From: Burkholderiales bacterium
GTDB taxonomy: Bacteria > Pseudomonadota > Gammaproteobacteria > Burkholderiales > Burkholderiaceae_B
Assembly: GCA_021299735.1 (NCBI GenBank)
Contig: JAJTEM010000021.1
Span: 1-62,434 of the forward strand
Reading direction: 5' to 3'
Length of the DNA: 62,434 nucleotides
The notes beneath the pieces were generated by a model. That model did no database searches. It was not told where the DNA came from and saw only the letters and a program-made list of their open reading frames with translations. Positions within the stretch are counted from its first letter, which is position 1. Each line of letters opens with the position of its first letter. This document shows, piece by piece, positions 9,492 to 18,831 of the stretch. Made by a program: the position numbers and the translations under genes.

Positions 9492-10228
9492 TTGAATTAG
9501 GTGTAAACATTGATCACGTTGCCACAATTAGACAAGCCCGCAGGGGGCACGAGCCCGACCCTTTGCGGGCTGCATTGCTGGCCGAAGAATATGGCGCTGA
9601 TGCCATCACCGTGCATGTTCGCGAGGACCGTCGCCATATGCAGGATGATGATGTGCGGCGTATTCGGCCATTGATCAGCACCCGCATGAACTTTGAGTGT
9701 GCTGTGGTTGAGGAAATGATTCGTCTGGTGGAAGAGATAAAACCACAGGATGTATGTTTTGTGCCCGAGCGCCGGGAGGAGGTGACTACTGAGGGTGGGC
9801 TTGATGTAATTGGTGGTTTTCACCTTATCGCGCCTGCGGTGGCTCGCCTGAAAGACCAGGGGATGAGAATTTCCCTGTTTATTGACCCCGACATGGATCA
9901 AATTGAGGCTGCATTAAAATGCGGTGCAGATGCGATTGAGTTGCACACGGGGCGTTACGCACATGCAGTTGGTTCTACCGTCGATCTTGAGTTGTCCAGA
10001 ATTCGGAAGGCTGCGAATTTTGGAGTGGCGGAGGGATTGAGGGTGAATGCTGGGCATGGTTTGAATTATGACAATGTGAAGCCAGTTGCTGCCATTGAAA
10101 CCATTTCAGAATTGAATATTGGCCACAGCATCGTGGCCAATGCGGTATTCATGGGCTGGGAAGGCGCTATAAAGAAAATGAAAGAACTGATGGTTTCCGC
10201 GAAGTTGGAAACAATTCGACCCCGATAG
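9488..10228 (+). CDS. pdxJ: Pyridoxine 5'-phosphate synthase
   Basis: PdxJ condenses 1-deoxyxylulose 5-phosphate with 3-amino-2-oxopropyl phosphate to give pyridoxine 5'-phosphate, the last ring-forming step of the DXP-dependent vitamin B6 pathway. The 246-residue TIM barrel shows the hallmark N-terminus [17 protein letters not shown], the segment [18 protein letters not shown], and the phosphate-binding end INIGHSIV-like ([13 protein letters not shown]). The start codon overlaps the recO stop (ATGA). The recO-pdxJ-acpS order is typical of proteobacteria. Confidence 0.97.
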   Translation: MIELGVNIDHVATIRQARRGHEPDPLRAALLAEEYGADAITVHVREDRRHMQDDDVRRIRPLISTRMNFECAVVEEMIRLVEEIKPQDVCFVPERREEVTTEGGLDVIGGFHLIAPAVARLKDQGMRISLFIDPDMDQIEAALKCGADAIELHTGRYAHAVGSTVDLELSRIRKAANFGVAEGLRVNAGHGLNYDNVKPVAAIETISELNIGHSIVANAVFMGWEGAIKKMKELMVSAKLETIRPR

Positions 10229-10253
10229 GGTAAATACAGGTTTAAAAAATGCC

Positions 10254-10658
10254 ATGGTCGACAATATTCTGGGTTTGGGTTGCGACATTCTTGAAGTGGG
10301 TCGACTTGAAGGCTTGATGCGCAAGGGCAGGGAGGCGTTTATTAAACGCGTGCTGACACCTGCCGAGATTGAGGAGTTTGAACGCAGGTCGGAAAAGTCG
10401 GCGATTCGGGGCACTCTTTTCGTGGCCACCCGTTATTGCGCCAAAGAGGCATTTTCCAAGGCGATGGGCACGGGAATTGGCGCCAGTTTTTCGTTTCAGG
10501 ATTTGTCAGTGTTGAACAGCGATTTCGGGGCACCCATTTTGGTCTATTCCGAGCGCTTGAAGAGTTGGTTACAGTCCAATAGGGCCGAAGCAAAAATTTC
10601 AATCAGTGATGAACAAAATTATGTTATGTCCACTGTGATTTTATTTTCAAAACAATAA
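10254..10658 (+). CDS. acpS: Holo-[acyl-carrier-protein] synthase
   Basis: AcpS transfers 4'-phosphopantetheine from CoA to apo-ACP. The 134-residue protein has the family N-terminus LGLGCDILEVGRLE, with the Mg-binding Asp, and the second motif YCAKEAFSKAMGTGIG with its Glu. Length is normal for a group I phosphopantetheinyl transferase. It follows pdxJ by 25 bases. Confidence 0.96.
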   Translation: MVDNILGLGCDILEVGRLEGLMRKGREAFIKRVLTPAEIEEFERRSEKSAIRGTLFVATRYCAKEAFSKAMGTGIGASFSFQDLSVLNSDFGAPILVYSERLKSWLQSNRAEAKISISDEQNYVMSTVILFSKQ

Positions 10659-10682
10659 TTTATATAAAGGAATTTATTCAAT

Positions 10683-11705
10683 ATGTTAGGTCCATTCATC
10701 ATTGGTTTGACGGGTTTGACTTTGTCCAAAGAGGACATTGTGCGCATTCAAAACCCGGCCGTTGGCGGACTTATTCTTTTCACTCGGAACTTTGAGAGTA
10801 AAGCCCAACTTATTGATTTAGTAGAATCTATTCGATCCAGTGGTGGGTTGAAAAAGCCGATTTTTGTGGATCACGAAGGCGGCAGGGTGCAGCGTTTCCG
10901 GGAAGGTTTTACGGCGATTCCCTCAATGCGGCAAATTGGCTTGCGCGCGGAAACGGATTTCGACGATGCTGTGCTGTTGGCCCGGGAGGCTGGTTTCGTG
11001 ATGGCCGCTGAATTGCGCGCCTGTGGCATTGACATGAGCTTTGCACCGGTGTTGGACCTGGACTGGGGCAATAGCGAGATTATAGGTGACCGCTCTTTTG
11101 GCAGAGACGCAAGAATGGTTGCCCGGCTTTCCTCGGCATTGATGAATGGCATGGCCCTGGCGGGCATGCAAGCCTGTGGAAAACATTTTCCAGGCCATGG
11201 CTGGGTGAGTTTGGACAGCCATTTGGCTTTGCCTCACGACAATCGCCCTTTAAACGAAATTTTGAAGGTGGATGCGCTGCCTTATCAGTTGAACTCGACT
11301 TTAAATATGGCCAGCATTATGCCGGCGCATGTGGTGTATTCCGAGGTAGACCCCATGCCAGCCTGTTTTTCCAGTTTCTGGATTCAAGAGGTGTTGCGGG
11401 TGAAGTTCAGTTTTGATGGTGCCGTAATTAGCGATGACCTGGACATGGTGGGTGCACATGGTGTTGGAGACATTCGCGCGCGTGCCAGTGCAGCCTTGCA
11501 TGCTGGTTGTGATGCGGTGCTTGTTTGCAATAATTTTGACGACATTGATACTTTGGTAAACGACCCTGTGCCGGAGGTGCATGAAAACGCGCAGGTTCGA
11601 AATCGCCGCTTAAGCCGCCTGTTATCGGGGCAATCGCTGAATTGGGAAAGTTTGCGCCAAAGTTACATGTACCAGGCTGCGATTGACCGAATCACTAATG
11701 CTTGA
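10683..11705 (+). CDS. nagZ: Beta-N-acetylhexosaminidase NagZ
   Basis: NagZ is a cytoplasmic family 3 glycosidase removing GlcNAc from anhydro-muropeptides during peptidoglycan recycling, and so influences AmpC-type signalling where present. The 340-residue TIM barrel contains FVDHEGGRVQRF, the family signature KHFPGHG with its mobile-loop His, and the nucleophile region VISDDLDM. An AAGGA ribosome site precedes the start. It ends the long plus-strand run and is followed by a strong terminator. Confidence 0.95.
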   Translation: MLGPFIIGLTGLTLSKEDIVRIQNPAVGGLILFTRNFESKAQLIDLVESIRSSGGLKKPIFVDHEGGRVQRFREGFTAIPSMRQIGLRAETDFDDAVLLAREAGFVMAAELRACGIDMSFAPVLDLDWGNSEIIGDRSFGRDARMVARLSSALMNGMALAGMQACGKHFPGHGWVSLDSHLALPHDNRPLNEILKVDALPYQLNSTLNMASIMPAHVVYSEVDPMPACFSSFWIQEVLRVKFSFDGAVISDDLDMVGAHGVGDIRARASAALHAGCDAVLVCNNFDDIDTLVNDPVPEVHENAQVRNRRLSRLLSGQSLNWESLRQSYMYQAAIDRITNA

Positions 11706-11732
11706 AAATTTCCGTCGAGCAAAATTAAAAAA

Positions 11733-11762
11733 GCCGTCAGTAATTGTTGTTGACGGCTTTTT
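11733..11762. terminator. Bidirectional terminator between nagZ and the ppi gene
   Basis: GCCGTCA (11733-11739) pairs with TGACGGC (11751-11757). A T-run follows on the plus strand and an A-run precedes it, so it can serve both convergent genes. Confidence 0.85.
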
Positions 11763-11823
11763 GTTTGGCCTTTTGACTGACAGCGACTAAGCGGCTAACC
11801 AGTGTTTAAGGTATTTGTGGCGC

Positions 11824-12606
11824 TTATTTTACATTCGCACCAGACAATAGCTTGCCCTGATATTCTTCCCATTTGTCGTTGATCATTTTTTGTTCAAGTT
11901 GTGGGCGAATTTCTTCGAGCTTGGGTGGGGTTGCCTGGCGTGTGTCGGCCAACAAAATAACATGGTAACCAAACTGGCTCTTTACAGGAGTTTTGGTGTA
12001 CTCACCCTTTTTCAGGCCAACCATGGCTTGGGAGAACTCCGGGACAAAGCTATTGGGGTTGGCCCAGTCGAGGTCTCCACCGTTGGGAGCTGAGCCGGGG
12101 TCTTTGGATTTTGCCTTTGCGATCTCTTCGAACTTTCCGCCTTTGCCCAACTGGTCAATGATGGCCTTGGCTTCGGCTTCTTGCTCGACCAGAATGTGGC
12201 TGGCGCGGAATTCGCTGCCACCCATCATTTTGGCAATTTCAGCGTACGCGGTTTGCACTTCTTTGTCCGTCAGCTTGGTGTTTTTGTAGAAGTCTTCACG
12301 CAGGGCGTTGGCTAAAATAGCCTGGTTCATCATTTGGACCTGGTACTTCACCGCCGGGCTGCTGCCCAAGCCTTTTTTCACGGCTTCCTGCTTCATTACC
12401 TCTTGATTAATCAGTTCCTGACGGATGGTGGCACGCATTTCCGGTGATGCAGCTTGGCCGCGCTTTTCCTGCTCGGCCATGATGAAATCAACCAGGGCGC
12501 TGGGTATGGACTGGCCATTGACCACGGCGGCATTTTGGGCTGCTACGGGACTGCCCAGGACCAATGCGGCTGCCAGGCAAGTTGCTTTCAGGGTGGTTTT
12601 CAACAT
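11824..12606 (-). CDS. Periplasmic parvulin-type peptidyl-prolyl isomerase
   Basis: This 260-residue exported chaperone has a signal peptide (about residues 1-23, ending SPVAAQ), an alpha-helical SurA/PrsA-like N-terminal part, and a PpiC rotamase domain at about 130-225 (FRASHILVEQEAEA ... FGYHVILL). The family accelerates proline isomerisation in outer-membrane or secreted proteins. In Burkholderiales such single-domain proteins commonly sit next to bolA and yciB, as here. Assignment to a particular named gene (ppiC, prsA, cbf2) is not justified. Confidence 0.9.
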   Translation of the reverse strand: MLKTTLKATCLAAALVLGSPVAAQNAAVVNGQSIPSALVDFIMAEQEKRGQAASPEMRATIRQELINQEVMKQEAVKKGLGSSPAVKYQVQMMNQAILANALREDFYKNTKLTDKEVQTAYAEIAKMMGGSEFRASHILVEQEAEAKAIIDQLGKGGKFEEIAKAKSKDPGSAPNGGDLDWANPNSFVPEFSQAMVGLKKGEYTKTPVKSQFGYHVILLADTRQATPPKLEEIRPQLEQKMINDKWEEYQGKLLSGANVK

Positions 12607-12679
12607 AACAAAATAACCTTGTGTCTCAGAGAGTTAAAACAATGTGGACTTGACTCAAATTCCCGCGCACGCCGGTAGT

Positions 12680-12970
12680 TCAGTTTCCTGTTGAGTGCTT
12701 GGCTGGGTGTTCAGCCAATTCCTCAGTCGAATCGATGGCCAACGCATGGATTTCTTTTTTCATCCATTCTGCCAAAGCATCATACACGAGACGATGACGC
12801 GCTAATGTTCTAAGCCCATTGAAGCGTGCAGACTTCAGCTTGACCCGGTAATGCCGCCCGCCCGATTTGGCACCTTCATGGCCTGCATGCAGATGTGATT
12901 CGTCAATTACTTCCACTTCAGCATTAAGCGCCTGTTCAAGGCGCTGTTTAATGTCCTGGCTGGTGACCAT
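12680..12970 (-). CDS. BolA family protein
   Basis: This 96-residue protein has the BolA fold (KH-like), with the core GGRHYRVKLKSARFNGLRTLARHRLVYDAL cut here to its recognisable parts: the SARFNGL loop and the RHRLVYDAL helix. BolA proteins partner monothiol glutaredoxins in iron-sulfur or stress regulation; some bind DNA. The gene starts 3 bases after the yciB stop, so the two are cotranscribed. It could be a BolA or IbaG-type paralogue. Confidence 0.92.
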   Translation of the reverse strand: MVTSQDIKQRLEQALNAEVEVIDESHLHAGHEGAKSGGRHYRVKLKSARFNGLRTLARHRLVYDALAEWMKKEIHALAIDSTEELAEHPAKHSTGN

Positions 12971-12973
12971 AAT

Positions 12974-13609
12974 TTACTTGGCCTCACTGCTTTGTTCATT
13001 GTTTTGCTTCATGTGTTTGGACATGTAAAACCCTTGACCAAAAACAAATATTAAAGTCGCGCCTAGGGAACCGAACAGTTTGAAGTCTACCCACACATCG
13101 GTTGAGAAAGAGTAGGCCACTACAATGTTTAAAACGGCCATGATCACAAAAAAGCCTACCCAAGCCCACAATAAATTCACCCAAACCGGTGCGGGAAGCT
13201 CGACCTGGCCCTTCATCATCAATTCGATGGGGTTGCGCTTAAACGCATAGGCAATCAGAAATCCTGCTGCCATGGCGAGGTAAAGCACGGTGGGTTTCCA
13301 CTTGATGAAAGTTTCATTCTGCAGAACCAGCGTTGCGCCACCGAAAACGGCGATTAGTATCAAGCCGATCCACTGCATGTGTTCCACTTTTTTACCGGTG
13401 GCTTTTTGGTAAACAATTTGTAGCACTGTGGCTAGAATGGCGACTACCGTGGCAAGCAAGATTGGCAATTGTGTTGTTTGTATCTCAGCGTTGGAAACAC
13501 TGCCTAAAATGGGTTCTAAAAAAGCTTGTGCTTGCTCTGGGTTGCTGCCGGCCCATTTGAAGCTGAGAAAAAAAAGAACAATTGGTAGAAAATCGAGTAA
13601 CAGTTTCAT
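12974..13609 (-). CDS. yciB: Inner-membrane-spanning protein YciB (septation protein A)
   Basis: This 211-residue polytopic inner-membrane protein has about five to six hydrophobic segments. It starts MKLLLDFLPIVLFFLSFKW, the usual YciB/IspA start, and contains FIKWKPTVLYLAMA and the NPIELMMKGQVELP-type loop. In enterobacteria it interacts with elongation and division proteins and helps maintain the envelope; the biochemical role is unsettled. The C-terminal end is cytoplasmic and charged. It lies between msrB and bolA in a minus-strand cluster. Confidence 0.93.
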   Translation of the reverse strand: MKLLLDFLPIVLFFLSFKWAGSNPEQAQAFLEPILGSVSNAEIQTTQLPILLATVVAILATVLQIVYQKATGKKVEHMQWIGLILIAVFGGATLVLQNETFIKWKPTVLYLAMAAGFLIAYAFKRNPIELMMKGQVELPAPVWVNLLWAWVGFFVIMAVLNIVVAYSFSTDVWVDFKLFGSLGATLIFVFGQGFYMSKHMKQNNEQSSEAK

Positions 13610-13627
13610 GTTGTAGTGGAGGTGAGG

Positions 13628-14041
13628 TTATGCGGATGAATCTGATGCGAAAGGCTCGAATGCCAAACTGACCGAGTTGATGCAATAGCGAAGGCCTGTT
13701 GGTTCGGGGCCGTCCTCAAACACATGGCCCAAATGGGAATCGCATATCTTACAGGTCACTTCAGTGCGAATCATGCCGTAGCTGCGGTCTACGTGTTCCT
13801 CAATATTTTCCGGGTTCAATGGTGCAAAGTAACTGGGCCAGCCACAGCCTGAATCGAATTTGGTATCAGAGGCAAACAATGCGGTGCCGCAACATATGCA
13901 GCGATAAATTCCGGGTACGTGATGATCCCAATATTGCCCAGTAAAAGCGCGTTCGGTGCCTTTTTTGCGAGTTACCTCAAAGCTCGTCGGTGTAAGTTCT
14001 TCCCGCCACTGCGCTTCTGTTTTTACTACTTTTTTAACCAT
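13628..14041 (-). CDS. msrB: Peptide methionine (R)-S-oxide reductase MsrB
   Basis: MsrB reduces the R-epimer of methionine sulfoxide in oxidised proteins. The 137-residue cytoplasmic protein shows both zinc CxxC pairs (CICC and CKIC), the motif [32 protein letters not shown] and the catalytic Cys in RYCIN. It has no export signal. It lies just upstream of yciB and downstream of selO on the same strand. Confidence 0.96.
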   Translation of the reverse strand: MVKKVVKTEAQWREELTPTSFEVTRKKGTERAFTGQYWDHHVPGIYRCICCGTALFASDTKFDSGCGWPSYFAPLNPENIEEHVDRSYGMIRTEVTCKICDSHLGHVFEDGPEPTGLRYCINSVSLAFEPFASDSSA

Positions 14042-14086
14042 TATTGGAATCTCCGTAATTGCAGCTTTGGCCTTAAAAGGAACAAA

Positions 14087-15655
14087 TCAGGACGAGCAGC
14101 TTAACACCAGTGATTTTGCCCACTCAGGCGGCTTTGCGATGTAGTCGCCGGGCATTTGTTCTGCATTGTAAGGGTCAGACAAGGCGATGAACAATCGGTT
14201 CACCTCGGTGAACTCGCCTTTCTGGGCCTGTTCAATGGCATTTTGCAGCAAATGGTTACGCAGCACGAATGCAGGGTTGGTTTTCTCCAGCTTGCTGCGC
14301 CATTGCTCTAATGCCAGTGGTGTAGTTTGAGCCAGCGCAAGCCACTGAGAAAGCCAGGTGCGGGCATTGGTTACTTGTTCTTCGTCACCCAAGGCCAGTG
14401 GGAAAAATGGGCTGTGTTGCCACTGGGCAAAGTTTTCTTCTACTGTGGCTTTTGGGTTTAGCGCAGAAATTGATCGGAAAAACCGTGTGAAATCAAGCGT
14501 GTGTTGATGCATGAATTTCAGTGTGTTTTCAATCAGCGTATCTACCGCATCGCCTTGCAACTGCGACAAACCCAATTTGCTCGCAAACTGGGCGCTGTGC
14601 TCGGCGTGAAATACATCTGCAAAACCATCCAATAAATTCTGAAGTGTTTCCTTGCTGTCTGGAATGAATGGGCTAAGCGCTTGGGCCAAGGCATACAGGT
14701 TCCAGTGGGCAATTCGAGGCTGATTGCGATAACTGTAACGGCCTTGGTGGTCGGAATGGTTGCAAATGTGATCAATATCGAACCCATCGACAAAGCCATA
14801 GGGGCCGTAGTCAATCGTGAGGCCTAGCAGGCTCATGTTGTCGGTGTTCATTACGCCGTGGCAAAAGCCCACAGCCTGCCACTGAGCAACCATGCGGGCT
14901 GTGCGTTCAATTACCGCACCCAACCACTGAAGCAAACCGGCGTGGAAACTGGTCTCGGTTTCGCCTAGGTCAATTTCCGGGTGGTGTTGTTCAATGTGCC
15001 AGGTTAGCAAGTTGCGCAAAGCTTCTAGCTGGTTGGTGTAACAAAAAAATTCAACATGCCCAAAGCGCATGAAGCTTTCGCTGACGCGGCACACCACCGC
15101 AGCAGTTTCGGTTGTTTCGCGAAATACCGGGTCGGCGCTCGCGGTCAAGCTAAGTGCGCGGGTGGTGGCTATGCCTAAGGCGTGCATTGCTTCTGAAGCC
15201 AAATACTCCCGAATTGAGGAACGCAGCACCGCGCGACCATCGGCATGGCGGGAGTAGGGGGTGGGCCCTGCGCCTTTCAGTTGCAACTGGCGGTATTGTT
15301 TTCCCTTGCGCACTTCGGCAATCAGCAAGGCGCGACCATCGCCCAGTTGTGGCACAAATTGCCCGAACTGGTGCCCGCAATACACACTGGCACGGCTTTG
15401 GTAAGAAGGAAACTGTGTATTGCCCGAGAGCACATCAACTCCCTGTGCGCTGGCCAATTGTTCAGCATTCAGGCCCACTGCATTGGCCAAAGCCGTATTC
15501 AAATGAACCAGGCAGGGTTGCGTACGAAGGGGCGTGGCAGGCACTTCAGCAAGGTAAGGGGTTCCCAAACTTGCGTATTCTTGAACCAAAATAGAATCGT
15601 GATTATGAAACAAAGGGTGGTCCTGAAGTATAGTTTCGTTAAACAACCCCACCAT
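14087..15655 (-). CDS. selO: Protein adenylyltransferase SelO
   Basis: SelO is a pseudokinase that transfers AMP to protein Ser/Thr/Tyr and acts in redox homeostasis. The 522-residue product shows YCGHQFGQFVPQLGDGRA, the GAGPTPYSRHADGRAVLRSSIREYLASEAM segment (shortened here to GAGPTPYSRHADGRAV) and the NTDNMSLLGLTIDYGPYGF metal-binding region. I start it at ATG 15655 because the longer in-frame reading to 15847 has no family match and would run through the start of the divergent acyl-CoA ligase gene. No strong ribosome site was seen, so the exact start is uncertain. Confidence 0.9.
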   Translation of the reverse strand: MVGLFNETILQDHPLFHNHDSILVQEYASLGTPYLAEVPATPLRTQPCLVHLNTALANAVGLNAEQLASAQGVDVLSGNTQFPSYQSRASVYCGHQFGQFVPQLGDGRALLIAEVRKGKQYRQLQLKGAGPTPYSRHADGRAVLRSSIREYLASEAMHALGIATTRALSLTASADPVFRETTETAAVVCRVSESFMRFGHVEFFCYTNQLEALRNLLTWHIEQHHPEIDLGETETSFHAGLLQWLGAVIERTARMVAQWQAVGFCHGVMNTDNMSLLGLTIDYGPYGFVDGFDIDHICNHSDHQGRYSYRNQPRIAHWNLYALAQALSPFIPDSKETLQNLLDGFADVFHAEHSAQFASKLGLSQLQGDAVDTLIENTLKFMHQHTLDFTRFFRSISALNPKATVEENFAQWQHSPFFPLALGDEEQVTNARTWLSQWLALAQTTPLALEQWRSKLEKTNPAFVLRNHLLQNAIEQAQKGEFTEVNRLFIALSDPYNAEQMPGDYIAKPPEWAKSLVLSCSS

Positions 15656-15708
15656 TGTAGTCGGGGAACACCGTACAACAAACGCAATACCCGGAGGAGA
15701 GCGCGCAA

Positions 15709-17346
15709 ATGCAAGGTTTGATGATGAACATGCCCCTGTTGATTTCATCGGTGATGGAACATGCAGAGCGGCACCACCCGCACGTTGAAATTGTATCCCG
15801 CCGCACCGAGGGCGATATTCATCGAACCACGTATGGTGAAGTTGCAAAACGATCCAAGAAATTGGCCAACACCCTGACCAGTTTGGGTGTTCAGCAGGGC
15901 GAAAACATTGCCACTTTGGCGTGGAATGGTTACCGCCATGTGGAAATTTATTACGCAGTGTCAGGGATGGGCGCGGTGGTGCACACCTTGAACCCCCGCC
16001 TGTTCCCTGAGCAATTGGTTTACATCATCAACCACGCGAAAGACACCATGGTGTTTTTCGACAGCACCTTCGCGCCATTGGTTAAGGCCATTGCGCCAGC
16101 TTGCCCCACAGTAAAACGCTGGGTGCAAATGTGCGACGAAGCAGCCATGCCAGCCGAGCCTGCGGTGGCCGGTTGCCTGAACTACGAGGCTTTGATTAAA
16201 GACGCTTCCGACCACTATGTGTGGCCGCAGCTTGATGAAAATGCAGCTTCTGGTTTGTGCTACACCTCGGGTACTACAGGCAACCCCAAGGGTGCTTTGT
16301 ATTCTCACCGGTCTACGGTATTGCACGCCATGGCAGCCTGTACGCCAGATGCCTTGGGCTTGAGCAGCCGCGACACCATTTTGCCAGTGGTGCCCATGTT
16401 CCATGTGAACGCTTGGGGTATTCCCTACATCGCATTAATGACCGGCGCTAAGATGGTGATGCCGGGCGGTGCGCTGGATGGCGCCTCTATTTATGAATTG
16501 CTGGAAAGCGAGAAGGTGAATTTCTCTGCTGGTGTGCCCACCGTGTGGCTCGGCTTGTTGAACCATGTGCAACAGAACGGTTTGAAGTTCACATACTTTA
16601 ACCGAACAGTAATTGGTGGTTCTGCTGCACCGGCAGCCATGATCAAAGCGTTGAATGGCTTGGGTGTGGAGGTAATACACGCTTGGGGCATGACTGAACT
16701 TTCACCATTGGGTACCGTTTGCCGCTTGAAAGCGCAACACTTGAATTTGTCGCTGGAAGAAAAGCAGAAAATATTGCAAAAGCAGGGCACCGCAATTTTC
16801 GGGGTAGACATGAAAATTGTCAGCGACGATGGCGAGGAATTGCCTTGGGATGGTGAGGCCTTCGGCGATTTGCTGGTGCGTGGCCATTGGGTTGTTGATG
16901 GCTATTACGGTGGTGAAGGTGCCAAAGCATTCACCACGGACAAAGATGGCAAGAAATGGTTCGCCACGGGCGATGTGTCGAAGATCAACCATGAAGGCTT
17001 CATGCAGATCACTGACCGCAGCAAAGACGTGATCAAGTCGGGTGGTGAGTGGATCAGTTCGATTGAGTTGGAAAACGTGGCCATGGCGCACCCAGCGGTG
17101 CATGAAGCCGCTGTAATTTCTGTTTACCACCCAAAATGGGACGAACGCCCACTGCTGGTGGTGGTGCGCAAGCCCGGTGTCGAGGTCAGCAAAGAAGATC
17201 TGCTGAATTTCTATGATGGAAAAGTAGCGAAATACTGTTTGCCCAACGATGTCGCATTTGTTGATGAGTTACCGCACACGGCGACTGGTAAAATCCAAAA
17301 ACTGAAGCTGCGTGAGCAGTTCAAAGACTATCAGTTACCAAACTAA
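15709..17346 (+). CDS. Acyl-CoA ligase (AMP-forming; medium/long-chain or DmdB-like)
   Basis: This 545-residue member of the ANL superfamily activates a carboxylic acid to its CoA thioester through an acyl-adenylate. Signatures are [16 protein letters not shown] (P-loop-like A3 motif), [11 protein letters not shown], the hinge region [12 protein letters not shown] followed by [16 protein letters not shown], and the C-terminal catalytic Lys in [13 protein letters not shown]. The family includes fatty-acid-CoA ligases and methylmercaptopropionyl-CoA ligase (DmdB); substrate cannot be told from sequence alone. A strong GGAGGAG site precedes ATG 15709. It diverges from selO, and a Dabb protein gene follows after 15 bases. 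Confidence 0.9.
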   Translation: MQGLMMNMPLLISSVMEHAERHHPHVEIVSRRTEGDIHRTTYGEVAKRSKKLANTLTSLGVQQGENIATLAWNGYRHVEIYYAVSGMGAVVHTLNPRLFPEQLVYIINHAKDTMVFFDSTFAPLVKAIAPACPTVKRWVQMCDEAAMPAEPAVAGCLNYEALIKDASDHYVWPQLDENAASGLCYTSGTTGNPKGALYSHRSTVLHAMAACTPDALGLSSRDTILPVVPMFHVNAWGIPYIALMTGAKMVMPGGALDGASIYELLESEKVNFSAGVPTVWLGLLNHVQQNGLKFTYFNRTVIGGSAAPAAMIKALNGLGVEVIHAWGMTELSPLGTVCRLKAQHLNLSLEEKQKILQKQGTAIFGVDMKIVSDDGEELPWDGEAFGDLLVRGHWVVDGYYGGEGAKAFTTDKDGKKWFATGDVSKINHEGFMQITDRSKDVIKSGGEWISSIELENVAMAHPAVHEAAVISVYHPKWDERPLLVVVRKPGVEVSKEDLLNFYDGKVAKYCLPNDVAFVDELPHTATGKIQKLKLREQFKDYQLPN

Positions 17347-17361
17347 ACCTAGAGAAGTTCA

Positions 17362-17664
17362 ATGATCAAGCACATCGTATTCTGGCAGTTGAAAGATGAA
17401 GCCCTTGGCAACACCAAGGCCCGCAACATGGAATTGGTGAAGGAGAAGCTGATGTCTTGCGCAAAGATAGTGCCGGGCATTGTGGACTTTGAAGTGGGCT
17501 TGGGCGGCACCAATCTGGAATGTACCTATGATGTGGTGTTGTACTCAACTTTCGAGAACAAGGCTGCCTTGGATGCGTATGCGGCGCACCCCACCCATGA
17601 AGCCATCAAAAGCTTTATCGGTGAAGTTCGCAGCGCACGCCAGTGCATGGATTACGAAGTTTAA
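17362..17664 (+). CDS. Dabb family (stress-responsive A/B barrel) protein
   Basis: This 100-residue protein matches the dimeric alpha-beta barrel Dabb fold, starting MIKHIVFWQLKDEA with the family's His near the N-terminus and ending in the AHPTHEAIKSFI segment. Members are small cytoplasmic dimers with varied or unknown functions. It is probably cotranscribed with the acyl-CoA ligase. No specific enzymatic role can be assigned. Confidence 0.85.
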   Translation: MIKHIVFWQLKDEALGNTKARNMELVKEKLMSCAKIVPGIVDFEVGLGGTNLECTYDVVLYSTFENKAALDAYAAHPTHEAIKSFIGEVRSARQCMDYEV

Positions 17665-17677
17665 AAAAGCTGGGTTT

Positions 17678-18487
17678 TTAAAGTTTGGGCGGCAGGGGGA
17701 TTTCAAACCGTTGCCGCCCAATTTCATTTCCGGCCGGGTTTAGCGTAATTTCGGTGAAGTGAACGGTGTTGTTGCTGTCGAGCAGAATTAAGGCGCTTGA
17801 CCGTGTGCCATACACAGGCGATACAATTTTCACGGCCGACAACATTTTTTCCCACTCATAAGGCACGCCGGTGCTTGGCAGTTCCGAATCTTCGGCAAGC
17901 CCAGTGTGTGTTAGCAAATCGAGCAAGGCTTTTTCGAAAACCTCTTGGGAAGCTCTGTGTTCGAAGTTTGCCAGGATTGTCTGTTGCAGCGCTGTTTTTA
18001 GCAGGCGGGATTTTGGCCAGGGTGCATTCAGGTAGCCATTCGAGATGCTGTGTAAACCAGCTTGCAAGGCAGTTGAGAATTCATGCCCATTGTTGAGTTT
18101 GATGCCTTGGTTGCTGGTGCAGCTTAAACTCAAGGTTTTCAGGTTGCCGTGAATCAAGTTAAAACCTGAAAACTGAAGCGAGGTTTTTTCATCAGGTGCG
18201 ATTTGGTTTTGAATCGCATCAAGCACCAGCAGGCCCCGTGATGGCGCTGTGCCTGGCATGTTCAAGGTGCTGTTTCTCACATTGGTGAGCAAGGCGAATT
18301 CAGCATTGCTGCCAATACCTAGCCAGGTTCCTTCCGATTGCAGGTCTTTCCCTGCCCATAAGGTGCCGTATGCTGTGGACCATGCCTGCAAAGGCGCAGT
18401 GGGGCGATTGTGAAACTCATCCCGATTGGCAAGGCAGATAAAAGGATAATCAGGGTGTGAATTGATTGCAAAAGCAGCCAGGCACAT
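17678..18487 (-). CDS. NRDE (TANGO2-like) family protein
   Basis: This 269-residue protein begins MCLAAFAINSHPDYPFICLANRDEF, containing the defining Asn-Arg-Asp-Glu motif at about residues 20-24 after the N-terminal Cys2. The family belongs to the Ntn-hydrolase-like TANGO2 group; proposed roles include haem trafficking in some organisms, but bacterial function is not established. Its ATG overlaps the stop of the DUF4936 gene by one base (TAATG). Gene order DUF4936-NRDE next to ygfZ suggests cotranscription. Confidence 0.88.
   Translation of the reverse strand: MCLAAFAINSHPDYPFICLANRDEFHNRPTAPLQAWSTAYGTLWAGKDLQSEGTWLGIGSNAEFALLTNVRNSTLNMPGTAPSRGLLVLDAIQNQIAPDEKTSLQFSGFNLIHGNLKTLSLSCTSNQGIKLNNGHEFSTALQAGLHSISNGYLNAPWPKSRLLKTALQQTILANFEHRASQEVFEKALLDLLTHTGLAEDSELPSTGVPYEWEKMLSAVKIVSPVYGTRSSALILLDSNNTVHFTEITLNPAGNEIGRQRFEIPLPPKL
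17685..17721 (+). terminator. Hairpin terminator for the ligase-Dabb operon
   Basis: TTGGGCGGCA (17685-17694) pairs with TGCCGCCCAA (17712-17721), followed by TTTCATTT. It overlaps the 3' end of the convergent NRDE gene. Confidence 0.6.
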
Positions 18488-18831
18488 TAGCCACTCACTT
18501 CGTTATTCGGCTGCGACTTGTTTGGCTCCTCGCTTAATTCACTGAACAACTCAACATGGCGGCAGGGCATTGTTGGCAAGTCTGCAAAACAGGCTCTGGC
18601 CAGTTGCTCAAGTTTCTCAATAAATTCAGCGTTGCAAGTTGCAAACCCGGGGGCAGGGTGAATTACTTCCATCAAGGTGAAGTAAGGTTTATCCGCTTCT
18701 TCACGTTGAAACAGCTGGCTACTACCCAGGCCCATTTGTTTTAAAGTGCCTGCCATTTGGCTAGCGCGCCGCAAACCCAAGGCAATGTCTGCTTTGGGTA
18801 TGCGGTAATAAATGAAAAGCTGGCGCTTCAT
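18487..18831 (-). CDS. DUF4936 family protein
   Basis: This 114-residue protein of unknown function starts MKRQLFIYYRIPKAD and resembles the small DUF4936 proteins found next to ygfZ in Burkholderiales. No signal peptide or membrane span is seen, so it should be cytoplasmic. It overlaps ygfZ by 4 bases (ATGA) and the NRDE gene by one, which indicates translational coupling of the three. Confidence 0.75.
   Translation of the reverse strand: MKRQLFIYYRIPKADIALGLRRASQMAGTLKQMGLGSSQLFQREEADKPYFTLMEVIHPAPGFATCNAEFIEKLEQLARACFADLPTMPCRHVELFSELSEEPNKSQPNNEVSG

Noticed and set aside
15656..15847. A longer N-terminus for SelO
   Set aside because: The extra residues overlap the start of the divergent acyl-CoA ligase gene and match nothing in the family.
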